19,376 bases of DNA. It comes from DAITMV01 sp046318595. GTDB lineage: Bacteria; Pseudomonadota; Gammaproteobacteria; Burkholderiales; Burkholderiaceae_B. Shown here piece after piece: positions 1 to 6,995 of this stretch. The DNA lies in assembly GCA_046318595.1 (NCBI GenBank), contig JBKCTV010000065.1, positions 1-19,376 of the forward strand. The letters are read 5' to 3'. The first letter of the stretch is position 1; each line of letters opens with the position of its first letter. A program made the position numbers and the translations under genes. The notes beneath the pieces are model-generated. The model was not told the DNA's origin and did not search any database. It was given only the letters and a program-made list of their open reading frames with translations.

Positions 1-896
1 GCAACGCCAGTCGTAGCGGTTTGCCAGTGCGCCATCTCATCCGGTGAGCATGGGCGACCGCCTTCGGTGCGCCAAGCGGCGACCTCTTCGCTGAGAGGGC
101 GCGCAACTGGCGCGGGACCGGCTGCCATCGTATGGTCAATGTGGGGTCCGCGTGTTGGGTCGCTTGCCCGCCTTAGCTGAATAGCATTACCGAGTTGTTC
201 GATTACGGTGGGAGGTAATGGGTTGTTTTCTAAATCAATATAGCATGCCGCTTGTAAGCCGACGATGCTAGCGGGCAGGCTTTGAATTTGATTATTCCTA
301 AGATCCCAGTGCGTCAGATTAACCAGCTGACCAATCGCGGGAGGCAGGCTTCGAAATTGATTATAACCAAGATCCCAGTACGTCAGATTAACCAGCTGAC
401 CAATCTCGGGCGGCAGGCTCTGAATTTGAATATTCCTAAGATCCAACGTCGTCAGATTAACCAGCTGACCAATCGCGGGCAGCAGGCTTTGAAGTTCATT
501 ATTACTAAGATCCAACATCGTCAGATTAACCAGCTGACCAATCGCGGGCGGCAAGGTTTTTAGCCCTAACATGCTAAGGTCTAAGGACGAAGCGGCATCA
601 GACGAGGGATCATTTTGCTGCGCATCAAAACACACCATCATGCGCTCTTTTGCGGTTACGCGGTCTTCCTGGAACCCCACGCCAGTCGCAGCGTCTAGGT
701 AGCAGGGCCCGGCATCGCGAACCCATTCGTCCAGTTTGTTTTCAAACTCTGTACGACTTAGGGCGGGCGCTTGTTCGACAAGCCTGTTTGCCTGCGCAAT
801 GTTATTTGGATGAGCGGCTGCCGGGAGGTCGACGTCATTCGCTTGGATTACCGGCGTCTGCCTTATGCCCGAAAAAGAAGGGGAAATTCCAGTCAT
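1..896 (-). CDS. Leucine-rich-repeat protein, probable type III effector of the IpaH/NEL class (partial, runs off left edge)
   Basis: The open frame runs about 298 codons from ATG at 896 to the window edge with no stop. Residues 1-105 are a Ser/Pro-rich leader and a region containing RTEFENKLDEWVRDAG. Then come four 23-residue leucine-rich repeats built on LPPAIGQLVNLTxLDLxNNxxQS, a fifth divergent repeat (LPASIVGLQAACYIDLENN) and a capping segment. The last visible residues (RPLSEEVAAWRTEGG and beyond) resemble the start of the NEL E3 ubiquitin-ligase domain that follows the repeats in IpaH/SspH proteins; its catalytic Cys would lie outside the window. In such effectors the repeats bind the host target. 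An in-frame ATG at 961 (MELFGWSKPL) would add 21 residues; neither start has a good Shine-Dalgarno, and 896 is preferred because the resulting N-terminus looks like a disordered secretion signal. The LRR call is firm; effector and NEL function are inference. Confidence 0.75.
   Translation of the reverse strand, partial: MTGISPSFSGIRQTPVIQANDVDLPAAAHPNNIAQANRLVEQAPALSRTEFENKLDEWVRDAGPCYLDAATGVGFQEDRVTAKERMMVCFDAQQNDPSSDAASSLDLSMLGLKTLPPAIGQLVNLTMLDLSNNELQSLLPAIGQLVNLTTLDLRNIQIQSLPPEIGQLVNLTYWDLGYNQFRSLPPAIGQLVNLTHWDLRNNQIQSLPASIVGLQAACYIDLENNPLPPTVIEQLGNAIQLRRASDPTRGPHIDHTMAAGPAPVARPLSEEVAAWRTEGGRPCSPDEMAHWQTATTGV
288..563 (-). repeat. Four tandem 69-bp leucine-rich repeat units
   Basis: The block gtcagattaaccagctgacc recurs at 313, 382, 451 and 520, an exact 69-base period equal to 23 residues. 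The units are nearly identical in DNA and differ mainly at the variable surface positions (MLDLSNN, TLDLRNI, YWDLGYN, HWDLRNN). This suggests recent duplication, with change concentrated at the exposed binding face. Confidence 0.9.
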
Positions 897-1088
897 TTTT
901 ATCTGACGTAAGAGCCTGTTGATAATAAATAGTGGCTTACTCCAGCCAAATAGTTCCATATGAAAAAGCCCGTTGCGAAACGTTTTCGTTCGGAGCGACT
1001 AAAACCCACGGGCCGGCGGGTTTGGGATTTTGTCGAAACGACAACAGGAGACTGTCGTTCTCTTAGGGCCGTCTGCCCCATATATTAT
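897..1088. other. Intergenic region between dacB and the LRR gene
   Basis: This region holds the upstream sequence of the LRR gene and the end of the dacB transcript. A weak inverted repeat (aaacccgc / gtgggttt, about 1002-1023) could end the dacB transcript on the minus strand, but it lacks a proper U tract. A second short hairpin (tgtcg-aaa-cgaca) lies near 1031-1043. I see no convincing promoter. Confidence 0.3.
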
Positions 1089-2582
1089 TCAGTTTCGCAA
1101 CTGACTCGGTTGACCGGACCATTCGCGCGGCAGGGCGTATTCGACGATACGGTCCAGCACTGGCGCCGCTTCGCCGGCATCTGGTGCATTGAGCAGCGCC
1201 ACCACCACCCACCAGGCACCGGCGGGCGACTGCCAGTAACCCGCCAGGGCGGCGACGTCCTGAAGACGGCCGGTTTTGAGGTGGAGTTTGCCGGGCAGCG
1301 TGGCCAGGCGGTTTTTGAGCGTGCCGCTCTGCCCGGCAATCGGCAAGGACGCCAGCAATGCCGGAAAATAGGCCTGACCAGCGCCGTGGCGCAAGAGTTG
1401 GCCGATGGACTCGGCCGTCAGGCGGTTGCGGCGCGACAAGCCGGAAGCCTTATCGACCGTCCAGAAAGCGGTCGCCACGGCGTGCGCAGCGGCCCAGCTT
1501 TTGGTGAAATCGTCCCAGTGCAACGCGTGATTTTCGGCCATGACCGTTGCCGCGATGTTGTCGGCCATGACGTTGCTGCTGTACTGGTTCATATCGCGAA
1601 TGATCTCCGCCAGCGGTGGACTGACATGGGTGAACAAATTAACCGGCGGTTTCGATGCATTTGGCACCGTGCCCGAGGGCGCCTCGGCGGCTGCTTCCCA
1701 TTCGCCGCCCAGCGTTTGCCAGAGATCGGCCAGCCAGTCGCGCCACAACAGGACAGTGTCGGGGGCCCGGATTGGCAGACGTTGTAGACCGCAGGCCAGA
1801 GGGTAGCGGCCGGCGACCTCGAGCCGTGCCGGGCCGGCCGGATCATCCTTCAGCCAGCGCACGCTCAGATCGTTTTTCCAGGAAAGGCAAGGGCCGCCGA
1901 CTGGCTGGACGTTGCCGATCACCTGCCAGCGGCGCGGCGCATCGATTAGGCCCAGCAGCACGGACCGCCCGCGCTGCGGCTGAAAAACCAGCGTGGTGGC
2001 GCCCTGGTTCAACAGGGCTGCGTCGGCGGGCGCATGGTAGGCCCGGTAACCGGCGCTGTCGATCGATGGCAGCACGGCCATCGGCAGGGGAAACCGCGAA
2101 CGGTCGATCTGCACCGGACCGGCGATGCGTGCAACGCCCTGGCCGCGCAAAGCCCGCAGCGCCTGGTGCAGTTGCGCCTCGTGAAACGCTGGGTCGCCAC
2201 TGCCCTGCACCGTCAGGCGCGCAATCCGCCCGGCGGTATCCGGCAGTCCGTCGGCGATGAAACGCGTCTGCCAGCGGTAATCGACGCCCAGGCGGTCGAA
2301 TGCAATCGCCGTGGTGAGCAGTTTCATGACCGAGGCCGGGTTCATCGGTGCGCGCTCGCGAAAGCGCAGAGTGCGCTCGGGCGGGATTGGTGACGCGGGG
2401 TCCAAGGGCTGGAGATAGAGCGCGAGCGCGTCCGGCGCCAGCCCGCCCCGGGCCAATAAATCGACGAGGGGTGGCGGTAACGCGGCAGCCGGGCCGGTTT
2501 GCGCCTGGCCGGCCAGCGGCGAAACGCTCAAAGCGGCGGCCAGCAATCCACGGAGAAGAAATCGAAGTAGCGCGGTTTTCAC
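1089..2582 (-). CDS. dacB: D-alanyl-D-alanine carboxypeptidase/endopeptidase (PBP4 family)
   Basis: The 497-residue protein is a peptidase family S13 (PBP4/DacB) enzyme, which trims or cleaves peptidoglycan peptide cross-links in the periplasm. A signal peptide is evident (MKTALLRFLLRGLLAAALSV, cleavage probably near AQA). All three penicillin-binding motifs are present: SxxK as SVMK at residues 84-87 (nucleophile Ser84), SxN as SSN at 335-337, and KTG at 436-438. The family segment DKASGLSRRNRL is at about 377-387. The length fits the family (about 470-500). The start codon is GTG at 2582; no in-frame ATG lies close by. It is 21 bases downstream of the lipoprotein gene on the same strand, so the two are probably cotranscribed. 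Confident. Confidence 0.93.
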   Translation of the reverse strand: MKTALLRFLLRGLLAAALSVSPLAGQAQTGPAAALPPPLVDLLARGGLAPDALALYLQPLDPASPIPPERTLRFRERAPMNPASVMKLLTTAIAFDRLGVDYRWQTRFIADGLPDTAGRIARLTVQGSGDPAFHEAQLHQALRALRGQGVARIAGPVQIDRSRFPLPMAVLPSIDSAGYRAYHAPADAALLNQGATTLVFQPQRGRSVLLGLIDAPRRWQVIGNVQPVGGPCLSWKNDLSVRWLKDDPAGPARLEVAGRYPLACGLQRLPIRAPDTVLLWRDWLADLWQTLGGEWEAAAEAPSGTVPNASKPPVNLFTHVSPPLAEIIRDMNQYSSNVMADNIAATVMAENHALHWDDFTKSWAAAHAVATAFWTVDKASGLSRRNRLTAESIGQLLRHGAGQAYFPALLASLPIAGQSGTLKNRLATLPGKLHLKTGRLQDVAALAGYWQSPAGAWWVVVALLNAPDAGEAAPVLDRIVEYALPREWSGQPSQLRN

Positions 2583-2603
2583 GGCGCCATTATGCCGTAC
2601 GCC

Positions 2604-3068
2604 TCAGGTACTGTCTTTGAGCGCCGTTCGTTTGCGCAGCCAGGGACGCTCGGGCGGGGAAGCTTCGGCCGCGTCAGCGTCTGCATGGGAATCGTGGCTT
2701 TTTTCGACACGCCGGGTCGATTTGGGTTTGTCGGTTTTATGGCCGACCTTTTCCGTATGGTCGCCGGCCGGTGCCGGGTCGGTGGTATTGCTGGTCGCAA
2801 TCAACGGCTGAATGACATCGATTTTGTTGGCGATCATGTAGTCGTTCATGTCGCGCCAGCCTTCGAAGACCCCGGACTGACGCGCATCGGCATACAGCGT
2901 GAAACAATCTTCGAGTGCGCGGCCGGCGTGGCGGCAGGCGGCGCCGACCGCCTTGCTGTCGATATCAGACAACCGGTTTTCCGCACCGGTGATGGCTGCA
3001 AGATCGCACGCGCCCAGCGGCGTCAGCAAGGCCAGAGAAAAACACGTCAGAATTCGCTTGGAAGCCAT
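2604..3068 (-). CDS. Small predicted lipoprotein of unknown function
   Basis: The 154-residue protein begins with a lipoprotein signal (MASKRILTCFSLALLTPLGAC) whose lipobox LGAC places the lipidated Cys at residue 21. The following part (about 25-90) contains conserved-looking segments with three Cys residues (AACRHAGRALEDCF) and FEGWRDMNDYMIANKIDV. The last 60 residues are polar, rich in Lys, Asp and His (HTEKVGHKTDKPKSTRR), and look disordered. It lies directly upstream of dacB in the same direction, which suggests a cell-envelope role, but I do not recognise the family and assign no function. The start ATG at 3068 has only a weak Shine-Dalgarno (AGGCG). Confidence 0.7.
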   Translation of the reverse strand: MASKRILTCFSLALLTPLGACDLAAITGAENRLSDIDSKAVGAACRHAGRALEDCFTLYADARQSGVFEGWRDMNDYMIANKIDVIQPLIATSNTTDPAPAGDHTEKVGHKTDKPKSTRRVEKSHDSHADADAAEASPPERPWLRKRTALKDST

Positions 3069-3222
3069 TGCAATACGCCACGCCTAGAAGAGTTGAGCAT
3101 CGGTCTACAGGAAGAGTAACGGTCGAATTTTTTAGAACTTGAGGAGAACACTTGGCGTGCGGCAGCGCTTTTGCCAACTCTGCGGCGATGCGCTCCAGCG
3201 TCATGCCTTGACGCACCGCCCT

Positions 3223-3228
3223 TATAAT
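3223..3228 (+). promoter_or_regulatory. Candidate -10 box upstream of valS
   Basis: A perfect TATAAT lies 31 bases upstream of the valS ATG. The nearest TTGACG is only 9 bases upstream of it, too close for a standard -35, and at the usual 16-18 base spacing there is no good -35. It is a plausible but incomplete sigma70 promoter. Confidence 0.4.
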
Positions 3229-3259
3229 ACGTTTTTGCCCCTTGTTTGCGTGACCCGCC

Positions 3260-6109
3260 ATGACGCTCGCCAAAAGTTTCGACCCCGCCGCCATAGAATC
3301 GCACTGGAGCACCGAGTGGGAAAAGCGCGGCCACGCCAAGACCACGATCAGCGCCGATAAACGCGACTTCTGCATTCAGTTGCCGCCGCCGAATGTTACT
3401 GGCACGCTGCACATGGGGCATGCGTTCAATCAAACCATCATGGACGCGCTGACCCGCTATCACCGCATGCTGGGCGACAACACGCTGTGGCAGCCCGGTA
3501 CCGACCATGCCGGCATCGCCACGCAGATCGTGGTCGAACGGCGGTTGGCGGCCGAAGGGATTGACCGTCACCAGCTCGGGCGGGCCGCTTTCATCGACAA
3601 GGTCTGGGACTGGAAACGTGAGTCCGGCTCGACCATCACCGGACAGATGCGCCGCCTGGGCGCCAGCGTCGACTGGTCGCGCGAGTACTTCACGATGGAC
3701 GAAGAGCGCTCGGCGGCAGTTACCGAGGTGTTCGTGCGGCTGCACGAGCAGGGCTTGATTTACCGCGGCAAGCGCCTGGTGAACTGGGACCCTGTACTGA
3801 AAACAGCCGTGTCCGATCTGGAAGTCGAGAGCGTCGAGCAGCAGGGCTCGCTGTGGCACATCCGGTACCCACTGGCCGAACCGGACGAGACGCAGGGCCT
3901 GACGCATCTGGCGGTGGCCACCACCCGACCGGAAACGCTGCTGGGCGACGTGGCCGTCATGGTTCACCCGGACGACGAACGTTATGCGCACCTGATCGGT
4001 CGCCGGGTCGAGCTGCCCCTGTGTGGCCGCACCATTCCCATCATCGCCGACGACTACGTGGACCGCACATTCGGCACGGGCGTGGTCAAGGTCACGCCCG
4101 CGCACGACTTCAACGACTACGCGGTCGGCCAGCGGCACGGTCTGCCGCAGATCAACGTGCTGACGCTGGACGCGCAAATCAACGACACGGCGCCAGCGGC
4201 TTACCGCGGGCTGGACCGCTTCGTCGCCCGCGAGCGCATCGTTGCCGATCTGGACGCGGCCGGCTTGCTCGTCAAAGTTCAGCCGCACCTGCTGATGGTG
4301 CCCAAGGGCGACCGGACCGGCTCGGTCATCGAGCCGATGCTGACCGATCAATGGTTCGTCGCGATGAACGCCGTTGCGCGCGGCGACGCGAGCGGCAAAA
4401 GCATCACGCAGAAAGCGCTGGATGCGGTGTCGGACGGGCACATTCGTTTCGCCCCAGAGCAGTGGGTCAACACCTATAACCAATGGCTGAACAATATTCA
4501 GGACTGGTGCATTTCCAGGCAACTCTGGTGGGGCCATCAGATTCCGGCGTGGTATGGCGACGATGGTCAGGTGTATGTGGCGCGCACCATGGAAGAGGCT
4601 CAGCGGCAGGCAAATGCGCGCGGCTACACCGGCGCACTGACGCGCGACGCCGATGTGCTGGACACCTGGTTCTCCTCGGCGCTGGTGCCGTTCTCGACCC
4701 TCGGCTGGCCCGCAGAGACGCCCGAGCTGCGGCATTTTCTGCCGTCGTCGGTCTTGGTCACGGGCTTCGACATCATTTTTTTCTGGGTTGCGCGAATGAT
4801 CATGATGACCGTGCATTTCACCGGGAAGGTGCCCTTTCATACCGTGTATGTGCATGGGCTGGTGCGCGACGCGGAGGGCAAAAAAATGTCCAAGTCCGAA
4901 GGCAACACGCTCGACCCGGTCGATCTGATCGATGGTATCGGGCTGGACGCCCTGCTCGTCAAACGCACCACGGGCCTGCGCCGCCCACAGGACGCGCCCA
5001 AGGTCGAGAAAAAAACCCGCCAGGCTTTCCCCGAGGGCATTCCGGCCTACGGCGCAGACGCGCTGCGCTTTACTTTCGCCTCGCTCGCCAGCCTGGGGCG
5101 GAGCATCAACTTCGACCAGAAGCGCTGCGAGGGCTATCGCAACTTTTGCAACAAGCTCTGGAACGCGACGCGTTTCGTGCTGATGAACACCGAGGGGCAA
5201 GACTGCGGCCTGGACGAGGCGCGAGCCGAGGGTGCTGGCAATACGGCGGAATACTTAAGTTTTTCGGCAGCCGACCGCTGGATCGTCAGCGCTTTGCAAC
5301 GCACGGAAAGTGCCGTGGAAAAAGGGTTTGCCGATTATCGGCTGGATAACGTCGCCAACGCCATCTACCAATTCGTCTGGGACGAGTACTGCGACTGGTA
5401 TCTGGAAATCGCCAAAGTGCAGATCGCCACCGGGTCGGAACCGACGCAACGCGCCACACGCCGCACGCTGGTGCGTGTGCTGGAAACGATATTGCGCCTG
5501 GCGCATCCGGTCATCCCGTTCATCACCGAAGCGCTGTGGCAGACAGTCTCGGTCGCGGCTGGACGGCGGGCAGCGTCTGAGGTCGCGAGCGTCATGCTGC
5601 AGGCCTATCCGCGCAGCGACCCGGCGCGCCTCGACGAGGCGGCGGAAGCTTACATGGCGCAGTTGAAAACGGCGGTCGACGCCATCCGTACCCTGCGCGG
5701 CGAAATGAATTTGTCGCCAGCGCTCAAAGTGCCGCTGCTGGCCGCTTTCGACGACCCGGCGGCGCAGGCGTTTTTGCAAAGCGCGGCGCCGGTTCTGCAA
5801 GCGTTGGCGAAGCTGGCGAATGTGCAGGTGCTGCCGGCGTTGCCCGAGGATGGCGCGGCGCCCGTGCAAGTGGTCGGCACGCTCAAGCTGATGCTGCAAG
5901 TCGACATCGATGTTGGCGCCGAAAAAGCACGGCTGCAAAAAGAGTTGGAGCGTTTGGCGCAGGAAAAAGTCAAATGCGCCGCCAAGCTCGAAAATCCGGG
6001 TTTCGTCGATAAAGCACCGCCCGCCGTGGTGGCGCAGGAACGACAACGGCTGGACGGGTTCGCCGCGCATTTCGAGAAGCTGCGCGAACAGATGGAACGC
6101 TTGGCTTAA
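3260..6109 (+). CDS. valS: Valyl-tRNA synthetase
   Basis: The 949-residue protein is a class Ia aminoacyl-tRNA synthetase that charges tRNA-Val in the cytoplasm. The HIGH signature is HMGH at residues 51-54 in PPPNVTGTLHMGHAF. The CP1 editing domain follows (TTRPETLLGDVAV, then DRTFGTGVVKVTPAHDFND). The KMSKS loop is GKKMSKSEGNTLDP at about 541-554, next to the segment EKKTRQAFPEGIPAYGADALRF. The anticodon-binding domain and a C-terminal coiled coil (KARLQKELERLAQEKVKCAAKLENPGF) complete it. Length is normal for ValS. The gene ends convergently with the PIN-domain gene, overlapping it by 4 bases. Very confident. Confidence 0.98.
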   Translation: MTLAKSFDPAAIESHWSTEWEKRGHAKTTISADKRDFCIQLPPPNVTGTLHMGHAFNQTIMDALTRYHRMLGDNTLWQPGTDHAGIATQIVVERRLAAEGIDRHQLGRAAFIDKVWDWKRESGSTITGQMRRLGASVDWSREYFTMDEERSAAVTEVFVRLHEQGLIYRGKRLVNWDPVLKTAVSDLEVESVEQQGSLWHIRYPLAEPDETQGLTHLAVATTRPETLLGDVAVMVHPDDERYAHLIGRRVELPLCGRTIPIIADDYVDRTFGTGVVKVTPAHDFNDYAVGQRHGLPQINVLTLDAQINDTAPAAYRGLDRFVARERIVADLDAAGLLVKVQPHLLMVPKGDRTGSVIEPMLTDQWFVAMNAVARGDASGKSITQKALDAVSDGHIRFAPEQWVNTYNQWLNNIQDWCISRQLWWGHQIPAWYGDDGQVYVARTMEEAQRQANARGYTGALTRDADVLDTWFSSALVPFSTLGWPAETPELRHFLPSSVLVTGFDIIFFWVARMIMMTVHFTGKVPFHTVYVHGLVRDAEGKKMSKSEGNTLDPVDLIDGIGLDALLVKRTTGLRRPQDAPKVEKKTRQAFPEGIPAYGADALRFTFASLASLGRSINFDQKRCEGYRNFCNKLWNATRFVLMNTEGQDCGLDEARAEGAGNTAEYLSFSAADRWIVSALQRTESAVEKGFADYRLDNVANAIYQFVWDEYCDWYLEIAKVQIATGSEPTQRATRRTLVRVLETILRLAHPVIPFITEALWQTVSVAAGRRAASEVASVMLQAYPRSDPARLDEAAEAYMAQLKTAVDAIRTLRGEMNLSPALKVPLLAAFDDPAAQAFLQSAAPVLQALAKLANVQVLPALPEDGAAPVQVVGTLKLMLQVDIDVGAEKARLQKELERLAQEKVKCAAKLENPGFVDKAPPAVVAQERQRLDGFAAHFEKLREQMERLA

Positions 6110-6756
6110 ACTAGATTGGCTAGATTGGCCAAATTCTGTAACACCTTGGCGCTTCGCTTGAACCACTGCCTGTCCAGAAACGTCGGCCACTCCTGCTGGC
6201 ACTGCGGCAACGGCGTGCCTTTGCGTTGGCCATCGGCTCTGTCGCAACCGAGTCCAATCAAAACCGCCTGGGCCGCACTCAGCCATCCATAGACCCGATC
6301 CGGCGAATGCGTATCGATCAGTGCTGCCAGCCAGTCGTCGGGCGACACGCGGTGAATCTTCAAGCCTCGTAAAGGTTTTTGCGGAAAATCGCGCAAGTTC
6401 CAGGTCAGAATGACCACCTCGGCACAGGCGCAGTTGCGGGCATCCAATTCATGCCGCAACGCCAAGGCGGCGGCAGCCACATGCCGGTCCTTGGGCTGCA
6501 CGGCTTGCACATCGGGCAGACACCTCGGCGCCGCAGGGCGGCAAGCGCTCGGGAACAGCGCGTTCAAGCGCTGCCGTTCGCGAAGCGCCTGCGCCGCATC
6601 GAAGTGCCCGAGCCGGATACGGTTGCGAAAACATTCATCGAGAATTTCGTCGGTCCAGACCGGGTGGATCGGCAAGGTCCGAGCGATGGTGAAAATCAAT
6701 GCCTGCTGCCATTCCGAAAACAGGACATTCGCATCCAGCAGCAAGTGAGTGACCAA
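6106..6756 (-). CDS. PIN-domain protein (putative VapC-like ribonuclease)
   Basis: The 216-residue protein has a PIN-type nuclease pattern: LLLDANVLF with Asp8, an acidic TDEILDE around 36-41, PKDRHVAAAAL with Asp90, and ILTWNLRDFP at about 116-124. This quartet is the usual metal-binding site of PIN ribonucleases, including VapC toxins. The start is TTG at 6756 (no ATG nearby), 5 bases after the tusA stop, which suggests translational coupling. No VapB-like antitoxin gene is seen on either side. The C-terminus (LANLANLV) comes from a short tandem duplication of tagattggc and overlaps the end of valS by 4 bases. The domain call is good; target and toxin activity are unknown. Confidence 0.8.
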   Translation of the reverse strand: MVTHLLLDANVLFSEWQQALIFTIARTLPIHPVWTDEILDECFRNRIRLGHFDAAQALRERQRLNALFPSACRPAAPRCLPDVQAVQPKDRHVAAAALALRHELDARNCACAEVVILTWNLRDFPQKPLRGLKIHRVSPDDWLAALIDTHSPDRVYGWLSAAQAVLIGLGCDRADGQRKGTPLPQCQQEWPTFLDRQWFKRSAKVLQNLANLANLV

Positions 6757-6761
6757 CGCCG

Positions 6762-6995
6762 TCAGCGCTTTTGAATCAGAAAATTAAACTCGCCGTTTGT
6801 CTCGTGCTCGCTGAGCAAAGCATGGCCTGTCTGCCGGCAAAACGCGGCAAAGTCACCGGCGGCGCTCGGGTCAGTGGCCAGCACCCGGAGCACCTCGGCG
6901 CTGGCCAGCGCCGCCAGCGCCTTTTTTGTTTTAAGGATGGGCAAGGGGCATTTCAAACCGCGCGCGTCCACCTCGGCAGCAACTGGGTGGCTCAT
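6762..6995 (-). CDS. tusA: TusA-family sulfur carrier protein
   Basis: The 77-residue protein has the TusA/SirA hallmark CPxP: DARGLKCPLPILKTKKAL with the active Cys at residue 16. In the family this Cys carries a persulfide sulfur, for example to the 2-thiouridine modification of tRNA wobble bases. The preferred start is ATG at 6995, because it overlaps the alaS stop as ATGA, a classic coupled junction, and gives a normal family length. An upstream in-frame start at 7013 would add six residues (MGGATA). The gene lies between alaS and the PIN gene on the same strand and is probably cotranscribed with both. Family assignment is confident; the exact sulfur acceptor is not shown by sequence. Confidence 0.9.
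   Translation of the reverse strand: MSHPVAAEVDARGLKCPLPILKTKKALAALASAEVLRVLATDPSAAGDFAAFCRQTGHALLSEHETNGEFNFLIQKR

Noticed and set aside
282..563. 93-codon plus-strand frame with repeats IPVRQINQLTN
   Set aside because: It is the reverse reading of the minus-strand leucine-rich repeats, which make a sensible LRR consensus.
288..563. Regular repeats considered as a CRISPR array
   Set aside because: The 69-base units are contiguous and coding, with no unique spacers; the same applies to the 24-base units at 12490-13520.
3130..3210. Minus-strand segment reading MTLERIAAELAKALPHAKC, coding-like
   Set aside because: It is only about 20 codons of protein-like sequence, then composition changes with no Shine-Dalgarno and no family match. 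It may be a relic but cannot be supported.
3047..5200. 717-codon open frame on the minus strand opposite valS
   Set aside because: valS on the plus strand has all synthetase motifs; the antisense frame is His/Arg/Val-rich shadow sequence typical of GC-rich genes.
5255..6286. 343-codon minus-strand open frame across the end of valS
   Set aside because: It is a shadow of the valS coiled coil and anticodon-binding domain, with low-complexity Arg/Gln content.
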